Shown: positions 1-5,459 of the stretch, piece by piece
Layout of the letters: each line of letters opens with the position of its first letter
How positions within the stretch are numbered: position 1 is the stretch's first letter
Source of the DNA: an uncultured Eubacteriales bacterium
Lineage (GTDB): Bacteria; Bacillota; Clostridia; Oscillospirales; Oscillospiraceae
Reading direction: 5' to 3'
Length of the DNA stretch: 5,607 nt
Assembly: GCA_900321335.1 (NCBI GenBank)
Contig: ONVR01000050.1
Span: 1 to 5,607 of the forward strand
Notes under the pieces: generated by a model
What the model was told of the DNA's origin: nothing
Database searches by the model: none
Seen by the model: only the letters and a program-made list of their open reading frames with translations
Position numbers and translations under genes: made by a program

Positions 1-98
1 ATGAAGCTCTAATCATTAGATTCCAGTTTATCGGGCAAGTCTTTTGTTGTCCGCAGTGATAGCGAGCATCGGATTGTGCGCCTCAAAATCCGAGAGAC
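1..98. other. Left edge, no supportable gene
   Basis: All three plus frames are interrupted, and the open stretches left are about 31 to 40 codons with no start and ribosome-binding-site pair. The only structure seen is a 7-bp inverted repeat, TCGGATT (69-75) with AATCCGA (87-93), around an 11-base loop, just upstream of the terminator. The stretch may be the 3' untranslated end of a transcript that enters from the left, or the end of a small RNA. Neither can be decided from the window. Confidence 0.4.
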
Positions 99-99
99 A

Positions 100-140
100 A
101 AATCGGCGTGACCATTGCGGTCACGCCGATTTCTTTTTCT
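100..140. terminator. Rho-independent terminator, 14-bp stem
   Basis: A perfect 14-bp stem (100-113 with 119-132) encloses the 5-base loop ATTGC and is followed on the plus strand by a T-rich tract (TTTCTTTTTCTTCT). It would end a plus-strand transcript coming from before position 1. On the minus strand the hairpin lies about 70 bases past the stop of the ferritin-like gene and is followed by TTTTGT, so it may serve that gene too as a weaker bidirectional terminator. Confidence 0.88.
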
Positions 141-207
141 TCTGAGCCGATAATTGCTGCCTCAGAGCAACTTCCTTGCGAAGTGTGCCCCGAGGCGCTC
201 CCTTTTC

Positions 208-693
208 TTATCCCATGATGCGCTCCAGCAGCGTCTCCAGGGCCTGCCGGGTCTGCTTTTTCTGCCGGCACAGGTCGGCAAACAGCGCCGACAGATCCCG
301 GTCCGCCGTATTGGCGGCGGCCTTGCAGCAGGCCTCCGCCTCCTGCCCCTCCGCCAGATACCGCCGCCGCAGGGTGTCCGCGATCCCCGTAAACCGGGGG
401 CTTGCCGTCTGGGGCGTGTAGGTTCTGCCCGTCAGAATATAATACGCGGTACGCAGGCGCTTGACCGTCTGCCGCTGCCGGGCTGCCAGGCGCGTCAGCG
501 TCCGGTCACTCAGTCTGGCCCCCAGCAGCTCATAGTACCGGGCGGCCAGGGCCGCCGCGTCCATAAACTGCTCCAGCAGCTCCCCGTCGCTCTTTCCCAC
601 CGGGCGCGGCTGCTGCTCCATGCCGGGATTTTCCCGGACCACACGCTGCCACACCGCATCAAAGCGCTCCTGCTCCGTTACGTCACTTTCCAT
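208..693 (-). CDS. Ferritin-like four-helix protein lacking the usual metal ligands
   Basis: A 161-residue soluble protein with no signal peptide or membrane segment. After a charged N-terminal 35 residues it reads as two helical pairs, about 37-60 with 64-86 and 105-128 with 131-158, joined by a loop at 87-104 containing LTGRTYTP. This is the layout of ferritin/rubrerythrin-like domains (about 140-160 residues). In that family helices 2 and 4 each carry ExxH di-iron ligands. Here the equivalent places read Q73-x-x-T76 and K145-x-x-T148, and the first-helix glutamate appears to be alanine, so iron binding is doubtful. Cys122 and Cys123 are adjacent in helix 3. The start is supported by GGGGAGG eight bases upstream. 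The gene is divergent from the hydratase operon. The fold call is by pattern only; the role is unknown, perhaps structural or spore-related. A generic helical bundle is the alternative. Confidence 0.72.
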   Translation of the reverse strand: MESDVTEQERFDAVWQRVVRENPGMEQQPRPVGKSDGELLEQFMDAAALAARYYELLGARLSDRTLTRLAARQRQTVKRLRTAYYILTGRTYTPQTASPRFTGIADTLRRRYLAEGQEAEACCKAAANTADRDLSALFADLCRQKKQTRQALETLLERIMG

Positions 694-759
694 GGCTCCC
701 GCCTCCCCTCTCCGGGCGAAAGGAAATGAATTTCACCTGTTCATCCTATGCAAAAGCTC

Positions 760-788
760 TTGCTATTGTGCCGCTGTTTTGATACAAT
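760..788 (+). promoter_or_regulatory. Sigma-A promoter of the hydratase-icd operon
   Basis: TTGCTA (760-765) and TACAAT (783-788) are separated by exactly 17 bases and match the -35 and -10 consensus at 4 of 6 and 5 of 6 positions. The predicted start is near 795, giving an AT-rich leader of about 45 bases before the ATG at 841. It lies between the divergent genes in the only place a promoter for the operon could sit within the window. A partial palindrome (GCAAAAGCTCTTGC, 750-763) overlaps the -35 and could be an operator. Confidence 0.75.
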
Positions 789-825
789 AATCTTTAACCA
801 AGTAAATAGAAAAACATGCAGCAAC

Positions 826-830
826 AGGAG
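826..830 (+). promoter_or_regulatory. Ribosome binding site deciding the hydratase start
   Basis: AGGAG ends ten bases before the ATG at 841. The reading frame stays open upstream to an ATG at 748, but that lies before the -35 box and has no ribosome binding site, so 841 is chosen. An ATG at 847 is a possible alternative with slightly longer spacing. Confidence 0.8.
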
Positions 831-840
831 TGATTCAAAT

Positions 841-3093
841 ATGGCAATGGTGGAAATCAAACGCGGCGGCTACTATCTGGTGGGGGGCAAACCCGTGTCC
901 GAGGCCGGCCTCTGCGGCACCTGCGACCCCGCCAAAGGGAAACAGCAGACCATGGCGTACCGGATCCTGCGTGCCCACGACAAGGCGGGTCAGCCGGGGA
1001 AATTCCGGATCGCCTTTGACGCCATGGTGTCCCACGACATCACCTACGTGGGCATCATCCAGACGGCGCGGGCCTCGGGTATGACGGAGTTTCCTCTGCC
1101 CTATGCTCTGACCAACTGTCACAATTCCCTGTGTGCCGTAGGCGGCACCATCAACGAGGACGACCACGCCTTCGGCCTGTCCGCGGCGAAAAAATACGGC
1201 GGCATCTACGTGCCCGCCAACCAGGCGGTCATTCACCAGTACGCCCGGGAAAAGCTCACCGGCTGCGGCCGGATGATCCTGGGCTCCGACTCCCACACCC
1301 GATACGGCTGCTACGGCACCCTGGGCGTGGGTGAGGGGGGCGGCGAGCTGGCCAAGCAGCTTCTGAAAAACACCTGGGACATTGACGAGCCCGAGGTGAT
1401 CCTGGTCTGGCTGGAGGGAAAGATCCCCCACGGCATCGGCCCCCACGACATCGCCATCGCCCTGGTGGGCGCCACTTTCCCCGACGGCACGGTGAAAAAC
1501 AAGGTGCTGGAGTTTGCCGGTCCCGGGATCGGACAGATGTCCATGGACTACCGCATCGGCATTGACGTAATGACCACGGAGACCAGCTGTCTGACCTCCA
1601 TCTGGGAGACGGACGGAGAGGTGGAAGCGTTCTACCGGAACGTGGGCCGTCCGGAGGCCTATGCGGAGCTCCGCCCCGGGGAGGGCGCTTATTACGACGG
1701 CATGGTGAAGATCAACCTGGACCAGATGGAGAGCATGATCGCCCTGCCCTTCCACCCCTCCAAGGCCTACACCATTCACCAGCTTCAGGCGGAGACGGAA
1801 AAAATCTTCAAGGAGATCGAGGCCGCGTGCAACCGGGAACTGGACGGCAAGGTGACCATGGATCTGTGCCGCAGCATCAACGACAAAGGCCAGGTGGTCT
1901 GCGATCAGGGCGTGATCGTGGGCTGCTCCGGCGGTATGTACGAGAACATCGTGGAGGCCGCCGCCATTTTGGCGGGCAAATCCATTGGGAACGGATACTT
2001 TGACCTGTCCGTATACCCCTCCTCCGCCCCCATCAATCTGGCCATCACCAAAGACGGCACCGCCGCCTCTCTCATCGAGGCCGGCGCCGTGATCAAGCCC
2101 GCCTTCTGCGGGCCCTGCTTCGGCGCGGGGGACACCCCCGCCCACAACACCCTGTCCATCCGCCACGCCACCCGGAACTTTGCCAATCGGGAGGGCTCCA
2201 AGCCCGCAAACGGCCAGATCGCCGCCGTCGCCCTGATGGACGCCCGGTCTATCGCCGCCACGGCCTGCAACGGCGGCGTGCTGACGGCCGCCACGGATAT
2301 CGACTATACCGTCGAGCCCCACACCTATCACTACAGCGACGCGGTCTATGAAAAGCGCTGCTACAATGGCTTCGGCAAAGCCGACCCCACCGTGGAGCTC
2401 CGCTTCGGCCCCAACATCAAGGACTGGCCGAAAATGCCCGCCTACGAGGAGGACCTGCTGGTAAAGCTCTGCGCCGTGATCCACGACCCCGTGACCACCA
2501 CCGACGAGCTGATCCCCTCCGGTGAGACCTCCAGCTACCGCTCCAACCCCATCGGTCTGAGCGAGTTTGCCCTGTCCCGGCGGGTGCCGGAATACGTGGG
2601 CCGCAGCAAGCTCCTGCGCCAGATGGAGACGGACCGCCAGGCCGGGAGCGTTCCCCCGGAGGCGGCGGCTGTCCTGGCAAAGGTTGGGGGCGATCCGGGC
2701 CGGACCACTATCGGCTCCTGCGTGTTTGCCCATAAGCCCGGCGACGGCTCTGCCCGGGAGCAGGCGGCCTCCTGTCAGAAGGTGCTGGGCGGCTTTGCCA
2801 ACATCTGCTACGAGTACGCCACCAAGCGCTACCGCTCCAACTGCATCAACTGGGGCATCGTCCCCTTCACCATGGACGCGGACAGGGACTTTGCCTACAC
2901 CGAGCAGGACTGGATCTACGTCCCCGGCCTGCGCAAGGGCATTCTGGAGGGCCGGGAGGAATTTGACGCCAAGGTCATCACGGCCAACGGCACGGAGGAC
3001 CTCAAGCTCTACTGCCGGGGGCTGACGGAGGACGAGCGCCGGATCCTGACGGACGGCTGTCTGATGAACTTCTACGCGGCCAACAGAGGCTGA
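841..3093 (+). CDS. Aconitase-superfamily hydratase (probable aconitate hydratase, YbhJ-like)
   Basis: A 750-residue cytosolic [4Fe-4S] hydro-lyase, likely interconverting citrate and isocitrate. The catalytic domain fills about 1-520 and the swivel domain the C-terminus. Cluster cysteines are C362 (in GCSGG), C423 and C426 (in FCGPCFG), with spacing close to C358, C421 and C424 of mitochondrial aconitase. GSDSHT is at 148-153, H132 lies in IIHQ-like VIHQ, and GDGSAREQAA (634-643) keeps the catalytic serine (S637) and arginine (R639). Arginines R445 and R450 of the substrate loop are kept. Differences from classical aconitases: SCTNS has become GCSGG, the Asp of the Asp-His pair is Cys (C93-H94), and a loop Asn is Thr (T444). 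The length and these changes recall the poorly characterised YbhJ-type hydratases rather than AcnA or AcnB. The icd gene follows after 33 bases, which favours an aconitase role. Membership of the superfamily is sure; the exact substrate is inferred. Confidence 0.9.
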   Translation: MAMVEIKRGGYYLVGGKPVSEAGLCGTCDPAKGKQQTMAYRILRAHDKAGQPGKFRIAFDAMVSHDITYVGIIQTARASGMTEFPLPYALTNCHNSLCAVGGTINEDDHAFGLSAAKKYGGIYVPANQAVIHQYAREKLTGCGRMILGSDSHTRYGCYGTLGVGEGGGELAKQLLKNTWDIDEPEVILVWLEGKIPHGIGPHDIAIALVGATFPDGTVKNKVLEFAGPGIGQMSMDYRIGIDVMTTETSCLTSIWETDGEVEAFYRNVGRPEAYAELRPGEGAYYDGMVKINLDQMESMIALPFHPSKAYTIHQLQAETEKIFKEIEAACNRELDGKVTMDLCRSINDKGQVVCDQGVIVGCSGGMYENIVEAAAILAGKSIGNGYFDLSVYPSSAPINLAITKDGTAASLIEAGAVIKPAFCGPCFGAGDTPAHNTLSIRHATRNFANREGSKPANGQIAAVALMDARSIAATACNGGVLTAATDIDYTVEPHTYHYSDAVYEKRCYNGFGKADPTVELRFGPNIKDWPKMPAYEEDLLVKLCAVIHDPVTTTDELIPSGETSSYRSNPIGLSEFALSRRVPEYVGRSKLLRQMETDRQAGSVPPEAAAVLAKVGGDPGRTTIGSCVFAHKPGDGSAREQAASCQKVLGGFANICYEYATKRYRSNCINWGIVPFTMDADRDFAYTEQDWIYVPGLRKGILEGREEFDAKVITANGTEDLKLYCRGLTEDERRILTDGCLMNFYAANRG

Positions 3094-3126
3094 GCGGATC
3101 ATTTCACCGAAACGCGGAGGTAAGCT

Positions 3127-4329
3127 ATGGAAAAAATCAAGATGACCACTCCCCTGGTGGAGATGGACGGCGACGAGATGACACGGATCCTTTGGCAGAT
3201 GATCAAGGAAAAGCTGATCCTGCCTTATGTGGATCTGAAAACGGAATACTACGATCTGGGCCTGCTCAACCGCAACGCCACGGACGATCAGGTGACGGTG
3301 GACGCGGCCAACGCCAACAAAAAATACGGTGTCGCCGTCAAGTGCGCCACCATCACCCCCAACAAGCAGCGCATGGAGGAGTATCCGGAGCTCAAGCAGA
3401 TGTGGAAGTCCCCCAACGGCACCATCCGCTCCATTCTGGACGGCACCGTGTTCCGCACCCCCATTCTCATCGACGCCATCAAGCCGGTGGTAAAAAACTG
3501 GAAGAAGCCCATCACCATCGCCCGCCACGCCTACGGCGACGTGTACAAGGCGGTGGACATGAAGACGGAGGTGCCGGGAACGTGCACCATGACCTTCAAG
3601 GGCGAGGACGGCAGCGAGAAAACCCTCAGCGTCCAGAAGGTAAACGGCCCCGCCGTCTGGCAGGGCGCCCACAACAAGCTCTCTTCCATTCACAGCTTCG
3701 CCAGGGCCTGCTTCCAGTACGCCATCGACACGAAACAGGATCTGTGGTTTTCCACCAAGGACACCATCGCCAAGGTCTACGACGGGGAGTTCAAGGCCGT
3801 TTTTGAAGAGGAGTTCGAGCACTATAAGGCCGACTTTGAAAAGCTGGGCATCACCTACTTCTACACCCTCATCGACGACGCGGTGGCACGGGTCATCCGC
3901 TCCGAGGGCGGCTATATCTGGGCCTGCAAAAACTACGACGGCGACGTGATGAGTGACATGGTCTCCACCGCCTTCGGCTCTCTTGCCATGATGACCAGCG
4001 TGCTGGTCTCCCCCGACGGCAAATACGAGTATGAGGCTGCCCACGGCACGGTGACCAAGCACTATTACCGCTATCTCAAAGGGGAAAAGACCTCCACCAA
4101 TCCCATGGCCACCATTTTCGCCTGGTCCGGGGCCCTGCGCAAGCGGGGAGAGCTGGACGGGCTGTCCGATCTGACGGCCTTTGCCGACCGCCTGGAGCGG
4201 GCCTGCTTCGACACCCTGAACGAGGGCGTTATGACCGGGGATCTGGTGAATCTGGTCGAGCCGGGGTATCCGGTAAGGCGCGTCACCAGCGAGGCGTTTC
4301 TGGACGCCATCGCCGCAAAGCTGGGATAA
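3127..4329 (+). CDS. icd: Isocitrate dehydrogenase, NADP-dependent, eukaryotic-type
   Basis: A full-length 400-residue enzyme oxidising isocitrate to 2-oxoglutarate and CO2, expected to be a cytosolic homodimer. It belongs to the type II (eukaryotic-like) group, close in length to human IDH1 (414). Visible sites, with human IDH1 numbers: substrate loop SPNGTIR (95-101; S94-R100), R110 (R109), R133 in ARHAYGD (R132), K211 (K212), metal aspartates D250, D273 and D277 (D252, D275, D279), and HGTVTKH (306-312). Around the NADP 2'-phosphate the charges are shuffled: K311 for R314, R258 for K260, R255 for Q257, with H312 kept. This still predicts NADP rather than NAD. The start has GGAGG six bases upstream. 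It is co-transcribed with the hydratase that makes its substrate and ends at a strong terminator. Confidence 0.96.
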   Translation: MEKIKMTTPLVEMDGDEMTRILWQMIKEKLILPYVDLKTEYYDLGLLNRNATDDQVTVDAANANKKYGVAVKCATITPNKQRMEEYPELKQMWKSPNGTIRSILDGTVFRTPILIDAIKPVVKNWKKPITIARHAYGDVYKAVDMKTEVPGTCTMTFKGEDGSEKTLSVQKVNGPAVWQGAHNKLSSIHSFARACFQYAIDTKQDLWFSTKDTIAKVYDGEFKAVFEEEFEHYKADFEKLGITYFYTLIDDAVARVIRSEGGYIWACKNYDGDVMSDMVSTAFGSLAMMTSVLVSPDGKYEYEAAHGTVTKHYYRYLKGEKTSTNPMATIFAWSGALRKRGELDGLSDLTAFADRLERACFDTLNEGVMTGDLVNLVEPGYPVRRVTSEAFLDAIAAKLG

Positions 4330-4330
4330 G

Positions 4331-4366
4331 AAAACAGACGGGATCGAAGATCCCGTCTGTTTTTTT
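4331..4366. terminator. Bidirectional terminator between icd and the HTH gene
   Basis: A perfect 15-bp stem (4331-4345 with 4349-4363) with a GAA loop carries A residues at its left foot and a run of seven T residues on the right (4360-4366). It begins one base after the icd stop codon. In the opposite direction it lies ten bases past the HTH gene stop and gives TTTTCTTA, so it should end both convergent transcripts. Confidence 0.93.
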
Positions 4367-4375
4367 CATACGCCG

Positions 4376-4576
4376 TCAATCGTCTACGTACTGCGCAATA
4401 TCCTCCAGCCGACACGCCAGCGCGGCGCACAGCTTATTGAGGGTTTTCGTCTCAATGTTATCATTCGCCTTCAGCCTGCGAACCGTTTTGCTGTCAATGC
4501 CGCACTTCTCTCTGAGCTGATAGGTGGTCACGCCCTTTTGCCGCATGGTTTCCCACAGCCTGTCAAAAACGATCAT
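4376..4576 (-). CDS. Small Cro/C1-type helix-turn-helix regulator
   Basis: A 66-residue protein that is almost entirely one XRE/Cro-C1 DNA-binding domain. Helix 2 (about 18-24, YQLREKC) and recognition helix 3 (about 28-37, DSKTVRRLKA) are followed by the typical TLNKLCAALACRLEDIAQYV tail, in which the C-terminal helices pack the domain. The start chosen is the second ATG (4574-4576), because GGGGGG lies eight bases upstream and the N-terminus MIVFDRLWETM fits this family; the ATG two codons earlier is only two bases from the G run. No ligand or dimerisation domain is present beyond the fold itself. It is divergent from an 81-residue gene and separated from it by repeated GGGGATAT-type sites, so it is probably an autoregulator of that pair. 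Target and signal are unknown. Confidence 0.9.
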   Translation of the reverse strand: MIVFDRLWETMRQKGVTTYQLREKCGIDSKTVRRLKANDNIETKTLNKLCAALACRLEDIAQYVDD

Positions 4577-4584
4577 TTGCATAT

Positions 4585-4590
4585 CCCCCC
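4585..4590 (-). promoter_or_regulatory. Ribosome binding site deciding the HTH gene start
   Basis: On the minus strand GGGGGG lies eight bases before the ATG at 4576-4574 and only two before the ATG at 4582-4580. The spacing favours the downstream ATG. The same bases overlap an operator-like half-site, so repressor binding and translation initiation share sequence. Confidence 0.55.
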
Positions 4591-4593
4591 ATC

Positions 4594-4622
4594 TTGACTA
4601 ACTCGATTATGGGGGTTATAAT
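4594..4622 (+). promoter_or_regulatory. Near-consensus sigma-A promoter of the 81-residue gene
   Basis: TTGACT (4594-4599) and TATAAT (4617-4622) are separated by exactly 17 bases and match consensus at 5 of 6 and 6 of 6. The predicted start is near 4629, with the GGGGAT-ATA-ATCCCC palindrome just downstream at about +6 to +20 and a GGGGTTAT half-site overlapping the -10. A promoter this strong with sites in these positions is typical of one held off by a repressor. Confidence 0.82.
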
Positions 4623-4634
4623 CTTTTTCATTAA
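4606..4634 (-). promoter_or_regulatory. Possible promoter of the HTH gene, overlapping the divergent one
   Basis: On the minus strand TTAATG (4634-4629) and CATAAT (4611-4606) are 17 bases apart, matching consensus at 3 of 6 and 5 of 6. The predicted start is near 4599, leaving a leader of about 23 bases. It overlaps the plus-strand promoter, so the two transcripts would compete for polymerase. The -35 is weak, so the call is tentative. Confidence 0.45.
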
Positions 4635-4674
4635 GGGGATATAATCCCCATATCCAATAGAAAGTGACAGAGCT

Positions 4675-4920
4675 ATGGAACTTTACAAGGAAATTTTATG
4701 GCATATCCTGCAGGAGAATGCGGCTCAGGCGGCTTTTTCCAGTTTCCCGGCCTCCCTCGCTAACCTGATGCAAATGCAGTGCTATCAGGTCCTGCAGGAA
4801 ATCAAGTCGGTTATCTGCGATGAACGCCTTGACGATCCGGCGTGTTTTCACGGGATCGAAAAAATCGTCCAAAGCCTGGAGGATTCCGGCATTGATACAG
4901 GCACGCGGCATGATTTCTAA
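4675..4920 (+). CDS. Small conserved-looking protein of unknown function
   Basis: An 81-residue soluble, mildly acidic protein. It begins MELYKEILWHIL, has a Gln/Met-rich middle (MQMQCYQVLQEIKSVI, 32-47), then DDPACFHGIEKIVQSLE (53-69), and ends in RHDF. It is probably mostly helical, with no membrane segment or signal peptide. From memory, short proteins with this opening, the CYQ.LQ.IK core and an RHDF tail recur in Firmicutes, often near accessory DNA, but no function is assigned; I could not check this. The ribosome binding site is weak (AAAGTGA, seven bases from the ATG) although the promoter is near consensus. It is divergent from the HTH gene and likely repressed by it. About 50 of 81 third positions are G or C by hand count, less biased than in the neighbouring operon. 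A toxin, antitoxin or small adaptor role is only conjecture. Confidence 0.75.
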   Translation: MELYKEILWHILQENAAQAAFSSFPASLANLMQMQCYQVLQEIKSVICDERLDDPACFHGIEKIVQSLEDSGIDTGTRHDF

Positions 4921-4927
4921 AGCAAAC

Positions 4928-4966
4928 GAAGACAGGGCGCCCCGGCAGCCGGGGCGCCCTGTCTTC
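4928..4966. terminator. Long GC-rich hairpin between convergent genes
   Basis: A perfect 18-bp stem (4928-4945 with 4949-4966) with a CAG loop. It starts seven bases after the stop of the 81-residue gene and includes part of the TGA stop of the minus-strand coat gene (4967-4965). The plus-strand side has no T tract (AGTTGG follows); the minus-strand side has GTTTGCTTTA. It probably ends both transcripts, more efficiently on the minus strand, or acts as a 3' stabiliser. Confidence 0.78.
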
Positions 4967-5243
4967 AGTTGGAGGAGGAAAATTTTGTGACCGTCTGCTG
5001 GATCTTCTGCTGCTGGGCCTGCTGGGTCTGATACCAGCCCCGGCTCTGCATGGTGGTGAACATCTCCGCCTGGATCTTATGCTCGTCATTGAGAATGGTG
5101 AGCATGGCGGAGCGGAGCTGGGGATTGACGCACTCCCCGGCAAAGGTATTGTAGCTGCTGGTCATCTGCTTTTGTACCAGCAGGGAGTCCTGCAGGATCT
5201 CCTTGTCCCCCAGGCAGGGGGTGCTGCTCGTTGACGTGTTCAT
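4965..5243 (-). CDS. Spore coat protein, CotF-like
   Basis: A 92-residue protein matching the coat F domain pattern. It has DKEILQDSLLVQKQMTSSY (13-31), an acidic residue before the helix turn (E37), LRSAMLTILNDEH (43-55), and the characteristic M-x-x-x-GWY motif (M65, G69-W70-Y71). A Gln-rich segment QTQQAQQQKIQQ (72-83) and a Ser-rich tail follow. The domain is a helical hairpin or half-ferritin fold, and such proteins sit in the spore coat. The start at 5243 is chosen over an open frame reaching 5345, because AAGGAG lies seven bases upstream (5251-5256) and the longer N-terminus overlaps the previous gene. It follows the 63-residue gene after 11 bases and should share its promoter. Cys10 and Cys38 could allow crosslinking. 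Confidence 0.88.
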   Translation of the reverse strand: MNTSTSSTPCLGDKEILQDSLLVQKQMTSSYNTFAGECVNPQLRSAMLTILNDEHKIQAEMFTTMQSRGWYQTQQAQQQKIQQTVTKFSSSN

Positions 5244-5250
5244 AGGCGCT

Positions 5251-5256
5251 CTCCTT
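5251..5256 (-). promoter_or_regulatory. Ribosome binding site of the CotF-like gene
   Basis: AAGGAG on the minus strand overlaps the TAA stop codon of the upstream 63-residue gene (5257-5255) and lies seven bases before the ATG at 5243. The overlap implies translational coupling and fixes the start of the coat gene. Confidence 0.8.
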
Positions 5257-5446
5257 ACTTCAAAAAGTTCATCAGGGTGTTGAAATGCTGCTGGTGCTGA
5301 TCCGCGTAGCTCAGAAAGCTCTGCCTGATCTGGCCGTCGCTGCACATTTCCGCCAGTGCCCTGTAGTTGGCCACCAGCGTCTGCTCGCTGCCCAGCTGAT
5401 CCTCCAGGGCCGTGAGCTCTTTTTCCGTCAGATTTCCCATCTGCAT
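5255..5446 (-). CDS. Small helical-hairpin protein, partner of the CotF-like coat protein
   Basis: A 63-residue protein predicted as two helices: about 7-34 (TEKELTALEDQLGSEQTLVANY) and 37-62 (DGQIRQSFLSYADQHQQHFNTLMNFL). The E21-x6-Y28 spacing and the H51-x-x-H54 pair resemble one half of a ferritin/rubrerythrin-like domain, with Gln (Q50) where a ligand Glu often stands. Short proteins of this kind are commonly found beside cotF-type genes in clostridia and are annotated as spore coat proteins. The start at 5446 has GGGAGG seven bases upstream. It is the first gene of a two-gene operon behind a sporulation-type promoter. Whether it binds metal or pairs with the 92-residue protein is unknown. 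Confidence 0.82.
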   Translation of the reverse strand: MQMGNLTEKELTALEDQLGSEQTLVANYRALAEMCSDGQIRQSFLSYADQHQQHFNTLMNFLK

Positions 5447-5459
5447 ACGATTACCTCCC

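Larger units (their letters stand above)
4581..4649. repeat. Cluster of four GGGGATAT-like half-sites (putative operator)
   Basis: Half-sites seen: ATATCCCC (4581-4588, inverted), GGGGTTAT (4612-4619), GGGGATAT (4635-4642) and TAATCCCC (4642-4649, inverted). The last two make a near-perfect palindrome, GGGGAT-ATA-ATCCCC (4635-4649). GGGGTTATAATC (4612-4623) and GGGGATATAATC (4635-4646) are direct repeats differing at one base and offset by 23 bases, about two helical turns. CCCCCAT (4586-4592) and ATGGGGG (4609-4615) form a second inverted pair. The sites cover both promoters, as expected for a repressor such as the adjacent HTH protein. Binding is inferred. Confidence 0.65.

Noticed and set aside
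154..729. Plus-strand open frame opposite the ferritin-like gene
   Set aside because: It is an Arg/Leu/Pro-rich shadow of the minus-strand gene, which has a ribosome binding site and a coherent helical pattern.
694..760. Possible minus-strand promoter for the ferritin-like gene (TTGCAT or TGCATA near 748-753)
   Set aside because: No -10 box at suitable spacing matches better than about half of the consensus for sigma-A or sigma-G, so the gene's promoter remains unidentified.
748..840. Longer N-terminus for the hydratase starting at 748
   Set aside because: The start would lie upstream of the promoter -35 and has no ribosome binding site, while the ATG at 841 has AGGAG at good spacing and begins the conserved sequence.
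835..4062. Antisense open frame of 1075 codons across the hydratase and icd genes
   Set aside because: Both real genes lie in the same plus frame and avoid, through GC-rich third positions, the codons that would give stops on the opposite strand. The translation is rich in His, Val and Gly with no recognisable domain, and no promoter or ribosome binding site was seen.
4696..4911. Minus-strand 71-codon frame opposite the 81-residue gene
   Set aside because: It has no promoter or ribosome binding site and overlaps completely a plus-strand gene with a near-consensus promoter.
4971..5031. GGAGGAGG followed by a GTG and a 14-codon plus-strand frame
   Set aside because: The purine run is the reverse of the Ser and Asn codons at the coat protein C-terminus. 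The peptide would be Cys/Trp-rich without any sign of selection.
5244..5345. Extended N-terminus of the CotF-like protein
   Set aside because: The extra residues overlap the 63-residue gene in another frame and resemble no coat protein; the internal ATG at 5243 has a proper ribosome binding site.
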